Source: a virus
IMG/VR virus record: IMGVR_UViG_3300012922_000310
Span: 1 to 31,220 of that record
DNA: 31,220 nucleotides
Strand: one strand, 5' to 3'
Of the stretch, positions 13,836 through 22,535 are shown in pieces. The translations under genes were made by a program, and so were the position numbers. Position 1 is the stretch's first letter. Each line of letters opens with the position of its first letter. The notes under the pieces were generated by a model. That model searched no databases, was not told the origin of the DNA, and saw only the letters and a list, made by a program, of their open reading frames with translations.

Positions 13836-15470
13836 GTGGAAGGCGCGCCCGCTATCGGACTTCCCGCGCCAGGTGCGGGCGTGCCGTTCGACGTTCTCGC
13901 CGCCGCGAACAAGGCCGCTGCACCGTACAACGCGGTGCTCAACGATCCGGCGTTTCAGCAACCGGTCGACGCGACGAGGGGCCTCACCGCCGCGACGGCG
14001 AAGCTCATCTATCGCGACATCCCGCTCGTCACGATCCAGAACACGTGGTCTGTCGAGCAAGCCCGCGGCGCGCTGTACGCGCACATGATCGGGATGTTCG
14101 ATGCGAGCGCGCAGCTCTGCGATTCGATCCTAGGCGACGACCGCGTGACAGCGTGCTTGAACGCGAAAGCGACGGCGCTCTTCGGTCGCGAACCGCGGTT
14201 CAAGGCCGCGAACGACTCCGCGGCTGCGAAGGAGTGCCTACGCGCGTGGCAAGCATGGTGGCCGCGCATGACGGTCGACTCTGCGATCCGCGAGCTCGGA
14301 GACTACGCGACCCTCATGGGATTCGCCCACGCGCAGCTCCTTTGGGATACGACGCAAAAGGGCATCGCGTTCGCGCCGCTCATTCGCCCGTGGCACTCGC
14401 GGTTCGAGTACTACGACTGGACGATTCGCCGCTACATGGCGATGACTCAAGACGCGGTCGTTCCGATCATCCCCGGCAACGGCAAGTGGCTCGAGCACGC
14501 GCCGTACGGGAGCTACCGCGGATGGATCCGCGGCGCGATCCGACCCGTGACCGAACCGTGGATGCTGCGGCACTTCGGGTTCCGCGACATGGCGCGCTTT
14601 GGCGAGGTGCACGGCAACCCGACCCGCAAAGGGTGGGTGCCTGCCGTCGGCGATCCGTTCGAGCGCAAGGCGTTCGAGGACGCACTAACGAACCTCGGCG
14701 CTGACACGGCGCTCATCGTCCCGCGTGGCGTCGACGGGCAGAACGGCGACGGATACGACTACGAACTCGTCGAAGCGCGGTCGACCGCATGGGAAGTCCA
14801 CCCAGCGCAGATCGATCGGTGCGACGTCGCGATCGTGCTCGCGATCCTCATGGTGAACCTCACGACCGAGGTGAAGAGCCAGGGCTCGTACGCCGCGACC
14901 GACTCGCAGATGGACAAGGAGCGCGGCGGAACGCAGTTCGATAATCAGGCGTGGATGAACACGTTCTACACGCAGCTCGCGCGACCGTTCGCGTACCTGA
15001 ATTACGGCGACGCCGATCTCGCGCCGTGGACCTGGTACGACGTCGTCGGCCGCGACGAGTACGCGCAGAACGCGAAACAGCTCCAGGCGTTCAGCACGGC
15101 GGTCGAGGTCCTTCGGCGTGGCGGCGTGCAATTCGAGAATCCCGACGACGTGCGGCAGTGGGCGTCCGAGCGCTTCGGTCTCGAAGGAATGCCGCGCATC
15201 AAGTTCGTCGAGCCCGTGTCGAGCGGTCTCGGTGGAGGCGCAGCGAAGAGCAAGCTCCCGTTCAGTGAGGTTGACCCGGCTGCCGTGGTCAAGGTGAATG
15301 AAGCCAGAGAACTAAACGGCCTCGGCCCGATGGATGGGGGCGAGGTTACGATTCAAGAATTTCACGCTGACAAGGCTGCCGACCGCGAGAAGGATGTCGA
15401 CGCTGCCGATGCGGAGAACGAGGCTGCGGCGTCGGATGAACCGGACGCGCAGGACGAGGCCGCAGAATGA
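13836..15470 (+). CDS. Portal protein (Mu gp29 / DUF935-like)
   Basis: 544 residues from GTG at 13836, just after the preceding stop. The portal forms the dodecameric ring at the packaging vertex. Mu gp29-type features are the W-S-V-E-Q-A-R-G-A-L segment, D-S-I-L-G-D-D-R-V-x-A-C-L-N-A-K near residues 96-111, W-x-x-R-F-E-Y-Y, V-P-R-G near 294 and the A-I-V-L-A-I-L-M-V-N-L-T-T helix leading to a Gly/Ser-rich Q-G-S-Y-A region. The last 40 residues are strongly acidic. Length is close to the usual 500-520. Confidence 0.88.
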   Translation: MEGAPAIGLPAPGAGVPFDVLAAANKAAAPYNAVLNDPAFQQPVDATRGLTAATAKLIYRDIPLVTIQNTWSVEQARGALYAHMIGMFDASAQLCDSILGDDRVTACLNAKATALFGREPRFKAANDSAAAKECLRAWQAWWPRMTVDSAIRELGDYATLMGFAHAQLLWDTTQKGIAFAPLIRPWHSRFEYYDWTIRRYMAMTQDAVVPIIPGNGKWLEHAPYGSYRGWIRGAIRPVTEPWMLRHFGFRDMARFGEVHGNPTRKGWVPAVGDPFERKAFEDALTNLGADTALIVPRGVDGQNGDGYDYELVEARSTAWEVHPAQIDRCDVAIVLAILMVNLTTEVKSQGSYAATDSQMDKERGGTQFDNQAWMNTFYTQLARPFAYLNYGDADLAPWTWYDVVGRDEYAQNAKQLQAFSTAVEVLRRGGVQFENPDDVRQWASERFGLEGMPRIKFVEPVSSGLGGGAAKSKLPFSEVDPAAVVKVNEARELNGLGPMDGGEVTIQEFHADKAADREKDVDAADAENEAAASDEPDAQDEAAE

Positions 15471-15796
15471 ATCACCTCGGACGTACATTGAAGGAGCGCT
15501 TCGAGGAAAAGGTGCGCCCAGAACTGGCTACGGGGTGCCTACTCTGGACAGCCGTGGACAACGGAGAGAACGGGTACGGCCAGATTTGGGTAAACGGGCG
15601 CATGCGTTATGCACATCGGACGGCGTGGTCGATGACACACGGCGAGATCCCGCCCGGAATGAAGGTGCTCCACTCGTGTGATACGCCGGCATGCGTGAAC
15701 GTGGCGCACCTGTTTCTTGGAACGCAGGCGGACAACCTGGCCGATATGCGCCGCAAAGGGCGCGCGAGGAACCAATGGCCGCGACGCGAAGGGTGA
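15467..15796 (+). CDS. HNH (homing-type) endonuclease
   Basis: 109 residues, ATGA overlap with the portal stop. A beta segment G-Y-G-Q-I-W-V-N and H50-R-T-A-W lead to the HNH core: L-H69-S-C71, P-A-C76-V-N78, H81-L and G-T-Q-x-D-N90, the pattern of free-standing phage HNH homing nucleases. It splits the normally adjacent portal and protease genes and its 3' end overlaps the protease start by 22 bases. It could be a selfish insertion or act in packaging, as some HNH proteins next to terminases do. Confidence 0.85.
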   Translation: MNHLGRTLKERFEEKVRPELATGCLLWTAVDNGENGYGQIWVNGRMRYAHRTAWSMTHGEIPPGMKVLHSCDTPACVNVAHLFLGTQADNLADMRRKGRARNQWPRREG

Positions 15797-17631
15797 TTCG
15801 CCAGGGAGAGCTTCTCTCGATCAAACTGGACGCGATTCAGTCCGGTGTCGTCGATGGCCAGCGCGCCGCTTGGTGGGATAGTTGGACGACCATCCCGCCG
15901 AACGAGCGCGTCGGCGACGGTTCGATCGCGGTCGTTCACGTCCGAGGTGCGCTCGATCACCATTCCGAATACGGCGGCGATTCGTACGACTCGATCCGTA
16001 ATCGCGTGCGCGAGGCGCTGTTCGGAACGGATGCGCATCGAGCCGCGAAGCGCGCCGCGCAAGAGGCCAAGTACCGCGCGCGGTGGGCAAAGGAGGACGG
16101 CGAAGAGCCTCCCGAGGTACCCGATGTTCCGGACGCACCCGAACCGCCCGCGTGCGTAGTCCTTCGATTCGACTCGCCCGGCGGGGTCGTCTCAGGCCTG
16201 AACGAGACTGTCTACGCGCTACGCGACATGTTCGCTACGGCGGGCATTCCGAGCATTGCCTACGTCGACGAGCTCTGCGCCTCGGCAGCGTTCGCGCTCG
16301 CATGCTCTTGCGACGAGATCATAATGCCCCCGGCGGCAATCGCCGGGTCGGTGGGCGTCATCTCGTGCATGTACGACCAGGTCGAGGCCGATAAAAAGGC
16401 CGGCATCAATGTCGTCACAATCACGAGCGGGAAGCGGAAGGCCGACGGCCACCCGCACGTTCCCGTATCCACGGACGCAATCGCCGCCGAGCGAGACCGC
16501 GTCGACCGCTCCGCGCGTGCGTTCTACCGCCTCGTGAGCGAGGCCCGCGGCCTCGCGCCGAAGGCCATCAAAGCGCTCGAAGCGGGCATCTTTCAGGGCC
16601 CCGTCGCCGTGGGAAAAGGCCTCGCAGACGACGTCATGTCGTGGGACGCGCTGGTCGCCTACCTGTCCGATCCGAACGGTGTCAACGAAAAAGGGTTTGC
16701 CAATGGTGGCCAATCTGCGCCAATGTTGACCGGTACAACGGGCACCGCGAGTGCCACGAGGATCCCAATGCGTGTGACGATCCAACATCGAGTCAAAAGC
16801 ACCAAAGCCGCACTCGCAAAGGCCACCGACCCAAAGCAGCGCAAGTCGCTAGCCGCGGCCCTCGCGCAGCATGAGGCCGCGCTCGCGGCCCTAGGCGCGT
16901 CGCAAGAGGCCGCGAAGAAAACCAAGATCAAGTTCGAGAAAACCGAGGAGGAATCCGAAGAGGAGTCCGAGTCGGAGGAGTCGGAGGAGTCGGAGGCGGA
17001 GGAAGAGTCGGAGGGCTCCGAGGAGGAGGAATCCGGCAACGAGACCGATCGCAAGGAAGAGGGCGACGCGCCCGCCGACGACGACGATGCGGGTGACGAT
17101 GACGACGACGAGGCCGAGGAGGAAGAGGAATCGAAGGGCGCAAAGAAGGCCAAGGCTGCCCTCGCGCTCCTCGAGCGGCAGACCGGCAAGCGCGGATCGG
17201 CGGCGATCGGCGCCGCCGCTGCGATGTTCGCCGTCGTCCAGCAGTCCGCGAAAGACGTCGCGGAGCTCAAAGCGCAGGCGCGCACAAAAGAAAAGTCTGA
17301 CCTCCTCGCGTCGGCGAAGCGCTACGTGCCGACGTCGCAACTGACGTGGCTCAAAACGCAGCCGCTCGCGGTCGTGCGCGGGTTCGTCACGCAGGCCCGC
17401 AAGGGAGCGCCGATCGTGCACACCGAAGAGGGCGAACTCTTGGTCCCGAAGGCCGCCGCGCCGGGCACCGAGGCGTCGCTCTCGAAGGACATCATCGCGA
17501 CGATCGATGCCGCGATGGTCGCGTGCCCGCCGGGCATGAAACAGGAAGACTTCCGCGCGCGTCTCGTGGAGGCGCATCTCGCCGATCACAAAAAGCGCTT
17601 GGCATCGGCCAACGGCGCGGGAAGGGTTTGA
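15775..17631 (+). CDS. S49-family prohead protease fused to scaffold-like domain
   Basis: 618 residues; ATG at 15775 with GAGGA just upstream. The protease half (1-310) is SppA/S49-like: D-S134-P-G-G, a nucleophile candidate Ser170 in C-A-S-A-A-F, G-S-V-G-V and a base candidate Lys222 after T-S-G-K-R. The family matures phage proheads by cutting scaffold and itself. From about 331 the protein becomes helical and basic, then extremely acidic (about 389-455, mostly Glu, Ser, Asp), then helical again, as in scaffold proteins. The arrangement matches lambda C with Nu3. An internal start at 16768 may give free scaffold. Confidence 0.85.
   Translation: MAATRRVIRQGELLSIKLDAIQSGVVDGQRAAWWDSWTTIPPNERVGDGSIAVVHVRGALDHHSEYGGDSYDSIRNRVREALFGTDAHRAAKRAAQEAKYRARWAKEDGEEPPEVPDVPDAPEPPACVVLRFDSPGGVVSGLNETVYALRDMFATAGIPSIAYVDELCASAAFALACSCDEIIMPPAAIAGSVGVISCMYDQVEADKKAGINVVTITSGKRKADGHPHVPVSTDAIAAERDRVDRSARAFYRLVSEARGLAPKAIKALEAGIFQGPVAVGKGLADDVMSWDALVAYLSDPNGVNEKGFANGGQSAPMLTGTTGTASATRIPMRVTIQHRVKSTKAALAKATDPKQRKSLAAALAQHEAALAALGASQEAAKKTKIKFEKTEEESEEESESEESEESEAEEESEGSEEEESGNETDRKEEGDAPADDDDAGDDDDDEAEEEEESKGAKKAKAALALLERQTGKRGSAAIGAAAAMFAVVQQSAKDVAELKAQARTKEKSDLLASAKRYVPTSQLTWLKTQPLAVVRGFVTQARKGAPIVHTEEGELLVPKAAAPGTEASLSKDIIATIDAAMVACPPGMKQEDFRARLVEAHLADHKKRLASANGAGRV
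16768..17631 (+). CDS. Possible nested scaffold protein from internal start
   Basis: In-frame ATG at codon 332 of the protease gene, preceded by GAGGA at 16758-16762 with five bases of spacing. It would yield 287 residues comprising the basic helix, the acidic stretch and the C-terminal helical region, all typical of scaffolding proteins. Lambda Nu3 and other phages use exactly this nested design. Evidence is limited to the ribosome-binding site, the domain boundary and the precedent. Confidence 0.45.
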   Translation: MRVTIQHRVKSTKAALAKATDPKQRKSLAAALAQHEAALAALGASQEAAKKTKIKFEKTEEESEEESESEESEESEAEEESEGSEEEESGNETDRKEEGDAPADDDDAGDDDDDEAEEEEESKGAKKAKAALALLERQTGKRGSAAIGAAAAMFAVVQQSAKDVAELKAQARTKEKSDLLASAKRYVPTSQLTWLKTQPLAVVRGFVTQARKGAPIVHTEEGELLVPKAAAPGTEASLSKDIIATIDAAMVACPPGMKQEDFRARLVEAHLADHKKRLASANGAGRV

Positions 17632-17634
17632 CCG

Positions 17635-18141
17635 ATGGCGCTCACGAAGGACTGCCACACCATTCAGTTCGGGGTGCCCGAGGTAAATAACCTCGTCGCG
17701 TACCCCGTGAAGGCTGCCGCGCAGCTCTACTCCGGCGCCGTCGCGCTCCTTCGCGCGGGCTACCTGATCAACGGCGCATCGCCGCTCTCGACGGACCTCG
17801 TCGTGGGCATCATCGGCGATCCGGCGGGCGGCACCGCGGTGCAGACCGGCGCGGGCATCCTCGGCGGCGCAACCGACGGCGCGGTCTGGGTGAACGTCCG
17901 CACGGGCTCGTTCCTCCTCCAGTCCGGATCCGGCGCAGACGCGCTCGTCGAAACGGGTGTCGGAGCGACCGTGTACTACCACGGTGAGAATAACAGCGGC
18001 CCCGTCATCGACGCGACGAGCGGGTCGAGCACGCGGGCACCAGCGGGCATTCTTCTGCCGCAAGATCCGGGCATCCTCGGCGGCGTCACTCCTGGTTCGG
18101 CTTACTGGCCGATCAAGCTCAACACCGTCGGAGGCGCGTAA
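17635..18141 (+). CDS. Head decoration-like protein
   Basis: 168 residues, ATG at 17635, three bases after the protease stop, with GGGAAGGG upstream. Gly/Ala/Val-rich and beta-structured, with few charges. The segment from about 20 to 110 (A-V-A-L-L-R-A-G-Y, then beta strands around V-Y-Y-H-G-E) resembles small capsid cement proteins of the DUF2190/gpD-like kind that lie immediately before the major capsid gene. Assigned mainly from position and composition. Confidence 0.6.
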   Translation: MALTKDCHTIQFGVPEVNNLVAYPVKAAAQLYSGAVALLRAGYLINGASPLSTDLVVGIIGDPAGGTAVQTGAGILGGATDGAVWVNVRTGSFLLQSGSGADALVETGVGATVYYHGENNSGPVIDATSGSSTRAPAGILLPQDPGILGGVTPGSAYWPIKLNTVGGA

Positions 18142-18144
18142 TCC

Positions 18145-19179
18145 ATGGCTCTCACCGCCGCGCAGTACACCGCATTCATCACGACGGTCGACACGACCAT
18201 GGGTGCGGTCTGGGGGTCGATGGACGTCGACGAGACGGCCGACAAGTGGGCGACGACGCATCCGATGCCCGGCGGCTCGCAGATCACGTTCGGGTGGACG
18301 GGCCTCATGCCGAAACCCCGTCCGTGGTTCGGCCCGCGCGTCGTGCACGAGCCCTCTCCGCAGACGTACACCGTGACGCCGATCCCGTACGAGCTCACGT
18401 ACGGCATCGACCGCTTCGTGCTCGAGGACTCCGACGTCAATACGCAGTCGATTTTCTGGCGGATGCTCCCGGACATGGCGCGGCAGTGGCGCCGCCAAAA
18501 GGAGTACGAGCTCCGCGACCTCCTCGAAAACAGCGGCATTCAGACCGGTGCGCGTCAACTCGGTCTCGACGGGCTCTCGTTCTTCAACACGGCGCACCCG
18601 ATCGACCTCTACAACCCTGGGTTCAATCCCGGCGGTCTGTTCACCGGGGGAACGTACTGCAACGACTTCTCGGCCGGTGGCGTCTCGATCGGCGGCGTGA
18701 CCATCGGCGGCGCGCTCTCGACGACCAGCTTCGCTTCGCTTCTGCAGTACGCGGGCATGATTCCGGGTGAGGATGGCGAAGTTCTCGGCGTCAGCGTCGA
18801 TTCGATGATGATCCCGCAGACGCTTCAGGTCGAGGCGCAGTTCATTCTCAAAGCGACGATGCTCGCGAGCCCGACGTGGGGCGCGTTCTCGCCGCTGACG
18901 GGACAGGTCGGCGCCGCGGACAACATGCTGATGCGGTTCGGCGTCGAACCCGTCGTGAACAAGTTCCTGAAGAACACCAAGAATTGGTACCTCTTCGACA
19001 CGAAGCGCGCGTTCAAGCCGACGCTTTGGATCGTCCGCGAAGCACCGCGCACGGTCCCGCGCGTGAGCGAGAACGATCCGATCGTGTTCGACTCGCACCG
19101 CTATACGTGGGGCGGGTGGGATCGTGTCATGCCCGCATGGGGTCCGAGCTTCCTCGGGTTCCGTTCCGGCCCGGCGTAA
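18145..19179 (+). CDS. Major capsid protein (Mu gpT-like)
   Basis: 344 residues, ATG at 18145 with GGAGG at 18130-18134. HK97-fold major capsid protein of the Mu gpT type: an N-terminal A-A-Q-Y-T-A-F helix, W-x-x-x-H-P-M-P-G-G-S, a central R-Q-W-R-R-Q-K-E-Y-E-L spine-like helix with L-L-E-N, and the F-F-N-T-A-H-P-I-D-L substrate loop found in gpT relatives. The C-terminus has F-D-T-K-R-A-F-K-P-T-L, close to the gpT ending. About 40 residues longer than Mu gpT. Confidence 0.88.
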   Translation: MALTAAQYTAFITTVDTTMGAVWGSMDVDETADKWATTHPMPGGSQITFGWTGLMPKPRPWFGPRVVHEPSPQTYTVTPIPYELTYGIDRFVLEDSDVNTQSIFWRMLPDMARQWRRQKEYELRDLLENSGIQTGARQLGLDGLSFFNTAHPIDLYNPGFNPGGLFTGGTYCNDFSAGGVSIGGVTIGGALSTTSFASLLQYAGMIPGEDGEVLGVSVDSMMIPQTLQVEAQFILKATMLASPTWGAFSPLTGQVGAADNMLMRFGVEPVVNKFLKNTKNWYLFDTKRAFKPTLWIVREAPRTVPRVSENDPIVFDSHRYTWGGWDRVMPAWGPSFLGFRSGPA

Positions 19180-19191
19180 CCGAGGCTCGTC

Positions 19192-19659
19192 ATGAGCCAG
19201 TATTGCGACCCCACCGACCTGCCCAAGTATTTGCCGCAGACCGCGCTCGACACGACGACCGCGCCGCAGCAATTGCAGGCGTGCATCGACGCGAGCGAGA
19301 TCGCGGACTCGTACATGCGCGGTCGGTACACGCTGCCGCTCCTCGCGTGGGGGGCGGATGTCCGGATGTACACGGCCTTCGTGGCCTGTTACCTCCTGAT
19401 GGCAGGTCGCGGATTCAACTCCGCGGCGGGGTCCGATCGGCTCATCTCGGAGCGGTACTACCAGGCGATCGGCAACCCGAGCGTTCCGGGCACCGGATGG
19501 TTCCCAGGCATTCAGCGTCAGGCGATCCACCCTGACGTCACGCCGTCGCTAGCGGTCGGGCAGGATCCTGGTCACGACATTCCGAGCGTGACGTCCAATC
19601 AGCCCCGCGGGTGGGCGCAATTCAATCGGCGCGGTCGTCCCGTCGTGGGAGGGTTCTGA
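19192..19659 (+). CDS. Head-tail connector (Mu gp36 / DUF1320-like)
   Basis: 155 residues, ATG at 19192. The helical N-terminus (Y-C-D-P-T-D-L, then L-Q-A-C-I-D-A-S-E-I-A-D-S-Y-M-R-G-R-Y-T-L-P-L) is characteristic of gp36-type connectors that dock on the portal. A second helix A-F-V-A-C-Y-L-L-M and a Gly/Pro-rich C-terminus follow. Order after the major capsid gene agrees with Mu. Confidence 0.82.
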   Translation: MSQYCDPTDLPKYLPQTALDTTTAPQQLQACIDASEIADSYMRGRYTLPLLAWGADVRMYTAFVACYLLMAGRGFNSAAGSDRLISERYYQAIGNPSVPGTGWFPGIQRQAIHPDVTPSLAVGQDPGHDIPSVTSNQPRGWAQFNRRGRPVVGGF

Positions 19660-19660
19660 C

Positions 19661-19933
19661 GTGAGCACCATCCTCGCGCGCATCTACGACGACGTGAAGG
19701 ACGTCACGAAGAGCGACACGGTGAACGATCCGCAAGGGCCGTTTGCGTCGCTCCTCGTGACCGTCGCGGGCACGCTGAAGTTCACGACGCGCCAAGACAC
19801 CACGATCGCGCTGGCCGCGGTCGTGGTCGGACAGGTGATCGAGGTGCCTGTCAAACGCGTCTGGTCGACGGGCTCGGGCGCGACGGTCGTAGGCTACGTC
19901 GCCGCCGCGGGCGGCATGCCGGGGTTCGCGTGA
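19661..19933 (+). CDS. Small beta-rich phage protein
   Basis: 90 residues from GTG at 19661. After 25 polar residues it has the pattern L-L-V-T-V-A-G-T-L-K-F-T-T, a Thr-rich turn and E-V-P-V-K-R-V-W-S-T-G-S-G-A-T-V-V-G-Y, typical of small beta-sandwich virion proteins with a conserved R-V-W-x-T-G motif. Such proteins occur in many phage head regions with unknown role. Overlaps the next gene by four bases (GTGA). Confidence 0.6.
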   Translation: MSTILARIYDDVKDVTKSDTVNDPQGPFASLLVTVAGTLKFTTRQDTTIALAAVVVGQVIEVPVKRVWSTGSGATVVGYVAAAGGMPGFA

Positions 19934-20367
19934 GCAGCAAACGGTTCGCCGATCTCGCGGCGTCGCTCCGCAAACTCTCGTCGCTTCCTTCCCAGGTTGC
20001 CGCGGGCGCCGCAGAGCGCATCGAGGCGCAGATTCAGGACGACTTCGACAATGGCGTCGACCCGTACGGCTCGACGTGGGCTCCGCTCATGCCGCGGACG
20101 CTCGCGAAGGGACGTTCGGCGCCGCCGCTCACCGAGACGGGCGCGATGCGCGGATCGGTGAGCGTGCAACCGATGCAAGGCGCTGGCATCGCGATCACGA
20201 TCGACGATCCGGCGACCCATCATCAGTACGGCACCGTCGACATGGAGGCGCGGCCCATTTTCCCGAACCAGCGCGAGCTACCAGACACGTGGCAACGCGC
20301 GATCTCCGATGCCGCAGACGAGGCGTTCGCGCGCACTCGCGAGGCGATGGGGGCCTTCGGTGGATGA
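19930..20367 (+). CDS. Virion morphogenesis protein (gpG / HK97 gp10-like)
   Basis: 145 residues from GTG at 19930. Contains D-P-Y-G-S-T-W-A-P-L in the first half and H-H-Q-Y-G-T...E-A-R-P-I-F-P-N in the second, the signature of Mu gpG-like tail completion proteins that help join head to tail. An amphipathic helix rich in Ala precedes and follows. Position after gp36 matches. Confidence 0.82.
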   Translation: MSSKRFADLAASLRKLSSLPSQVAAGAAERIEAQIQDDFDNGVDPYGSTWAPLMPRTLAKGRSAPPLTETGAMRGSVSVQPMQGAGIAITIDDPATHHQYGTVDMEARPIFPNQRELPDTWQRAISDAADEAFARTREAMGAFGG

Positions 20368-20987
20368 GCTGGTCGCAACTCGTCGTCGAGATATCGCACG
20401 ACGTCGTCGCCCGGATGGCGGTGGCGAACTTGCCCCCGTTGTGGACCGGGTTCATCGAACTTGGGCCGCAGCACCGGCCCGCGTTCGAGCACGGCTCGCC
20501 TCCACGCATCGTGTTCATTCCGACGGGCTGCACGTGGAAGGTCGTCAGTCCCGCGGATCGCAACGTCGCGCTCTCGAGCAACGCGGAGCATCGGCGCATG
20601 CTCGCGTCGCGCGTGATCTGGCAGGAGACGAAGCTCTTCACGGTGCACGTGTGGGGCGTCACGTTTCTCAACGGCGTACCGAAGCCGAACAGCAACACGG
20701 ACTGGGACTACGCCGAGGCGATGTACCAGATCGTGATCCAGTCGCTCTTCGTCCTCGCGCCCGGGCGTCATCGCGTGGGCTCGGGTCGGTGGGTGGACTC
20801 GCTTCCGAGCAACGCGACCGTCGGCACGATCGGACGCGAACTCACGTTTCAGGTCGAGATCGACACGCCCGTGCTCGACGCAACGCTGGGGTTCTCTCCG
20901 CCGGGCTCGACGTACGGAACGTTGGCTGTAGCGTTCGCGGGTTCGTCCGCGGGGGACGTCATCTTGATCGACACGCCGAAAGTCTAG
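20364..20987 (+). CDS. Probable tail terminator-region protein
   Basis: 207 residues from ATG at 20364 (ATGA overlap). The sequence is mixed alpha/beta with R-I-V-F-I-P-T-G, many aromatic residues and a hydrophobic beta-rich C-terminus (D-V-I-L-I-D). It lies between the gpG-like and sheath genes, where contractile-tail phages keep the tail terminator (Mu gp37 region). I have no sequence signature beyond this context. Its 3' end carries a strong AGGAGGT for the sheath gene. Confidence 0.5.
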   Translation: MSWSQLVVEISHDVVARMAVANLPPLWTGFIELGPQHRPAFEHGSPPRIVFIPTGCTWKVVSPADRNVALSSNAEHRRMLASRVIWQETKLFTVHVWGVTFLNGVPKPNSNTDWDYAEAMYQIVIQSLFVLAPGRHRVGSGRWVDSLPSNATVGTIGRELTFQVEIDTPVLDATLGFSPPGSTYGTLAVAFAGSSAGDVILIDTPKV

Positions 20988-20996
20988 GAGGTAGCC

Positions 20997-22532
20997 GTGG
21001 CAAGTGACGTCACCATTACGATCCAGGACGGCGGCGCGAACACCGCGATCAACGTTCCCGCGTCGAACATCCGCGTCAAGATCGGGTGCTTGCTGACGGG
21101 CATCGGCCAGACCGCGGTCGTCAATCAGATCATCTCCACGCGGAGCGCGAACACGCTCGCGTCCGCATTTGTCGGCGGCCAACTCGCCGAGGCCGCGGCG
21201 CTCGTGTGTCTCGCAGGCGGCACCGTCCTCGCGATCGGCGTTCCCGTCGTCACGCCGGGCACCGCAACGGCGGTCACGGCCACCGTTCCCGGCTCGTCGA
21301 CGAGCGCGGTCACCGTCACGCTCGATGGGACGAACGGCGCTTGGGACACATATTTCGTCCGCGTAAAGGCCACCGCGGGCGGCACGCGCGGGACGGCGGG
21401 CATCAAGTTCCAAGTCTCGCTCGACGCGGGGCGCAACTACGCGCCGGACGTCAATCTCGGAACGGCCGTTACGTACACGATCCCGAACACGGGAATCACG
21501 ATCAACTTCGGCGCGGGCACCATCGTCCTCGGCGATTATTGGTCATTCTCGACTGTCGCGCCGATGTGGAACGCCGCGGGTGTGCAGGCGGCGATCACCG
21601 CGCTCCAGAATTCGTCTTACGCCCTCAATGGGTGGGGCGGCATGCACGTCGTCGGCGTGACGACCGGCTCAATCGCCACCCTGTATCAGAGCTACCTCGG
21701 CGGCTCGCCAGACGGAACGGGCGGGCTCGCCGCGGGCGACATCTACACGCGCCTCATCGCCGACGCGCGTGACGCCCTTGCGCCCGTTGCGTGGGGCGGC
21801 TCGGGTGAAACGGAAGCGACGTGGATGGGCGCGATCCAGACGGACGTCTCGACGGTGAACGCGAAACGTGCATGCCTGAGCACCGGTTTCTACAACATGC
21901 CCTCGGCGTTCCCGATCCTCGGGACAACCTACTTCTATCGGCGTCCTCTCGGATGGGCGCTCGACGTTCGCGAGAGCGCGATCCCTCCGCAGCGACACGC
22001 GGGCCGCGTCCTGGACGGGAGCCTCGGGAACATCATCATCAACGCGACGTCAGACCCCACCGACGGGTTCATTTATCACGACGAGCGGATCAATCCAGGC
22101 CTCACGGGCGCGCGGCTATGCGCCGCAAAGACGCGCATCGGCAAGCAGGGATTTTTCATCGACCAGCCGAACCTCCTCGCGCCGACCGGATCGACGTTCA
22201 CGCTCCTTCCCTACGGGAACGTGCTCGACATCGCGTGCGATATCGCGTTTCAAGAGGCCGAGGAGCTTATCGACTCCGACCTCCGCGTGAACCCGAACGG
22301 GACGCTGTACGTCAACGACGCGCTCGCGATCCAGAACACGATCCTCGCCGCGCTGAACACGAACATGACCGCGGTGGGCATGATCTCTGGCGCGAGCGTC
22401 ATCGTGAACCAGACGAACAATGTGCTCGTCACCGGCAACGTCGAGATCACGATCTCGATCCTCCGCAACGGGTACGTGCTGAGCGTGACGATCCAGATCG
22501 GATTCGCAAGCCCGACCGGGCCGGGAGCCTAA
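20997..22532 (+). CDS. Tail sheath protein
   Basis: 511 residues from GTG at 20997, with AGGAGGT at 20987-20993. It begins with beta-rich T-I-T-I-Q-D-G-G. A central beta domain with Thr/Val/Ala-rich strands (about 95-185) is probably the exposed protrusion. The C-terminal core (about 310-510), with R-R-P-L-G-W-A-L-D-V-R, L-L-P-Y-G-N-V-L-D-I-A, A-E-E-L-I-D-S-D-L-R-V-N and the final beta hairpin, fits contractile sheath subunits. It is the proof of a myovirus-type tail together with the tube gene behind it. Confidence 0.8.
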   Translation: MASDVTITIQDGGANTAINVPASNIRVKIGCLLTGIGQTAVVNQIISTRSANTLASAFVGGQLAEAAALVCLAGGTVLAIGVPVVTPGTATAVTATVPGSSTSAVTVTLDGTNGAWDTYFVRVKATAGGTRGTAGIKFQVSLDAGRNYAPDVNLGTAVTYTIPNTGITINFGAGTIVLGDYWSFSTVAPMWNAAGVQAAITALQNSSYALNGWGGMHVVGVTTGSIATLYQSYLGGSPDGTGGLAAGDIYTRLIADARDALAPVAWGGSGETEATWMGAIQTDVSTVNAKRACLSTGFYNMPSAFPILGTTYFYRRPLGWALDVRESAIPPQRHAGRVLDGSLGNIIINATSDPTDGFIYHDERINPGLTGARLCAAKTRIGKQGFFIDQPNLLAPTGSTFTLLPYGNVLDIACDIAFQEAEELIDSDLRVNPNGTLYVNDALAIQNTILAALNTNMTAVGMISGASVIVNQTNNVLVTGNVEITISILRNGYVLSVTIQIGFASPTGPGA

Positions 22533-22535
22533 GCC

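Noticed and set aside
16891-19530. 879-residue open frame on the minus strand
   Set aside because: It is antisense to clear protease, decoration, capsid and connector genes. It is Arg/Asp/Glu-rich with low complexity and arises from GC-rich third-base bias.
20223-21413. 396-residue minus-strand frame
   Set aside because: Antisense to the terminator-region and sheath genes; charged, Arg-rich shadow without any recognisable motif.
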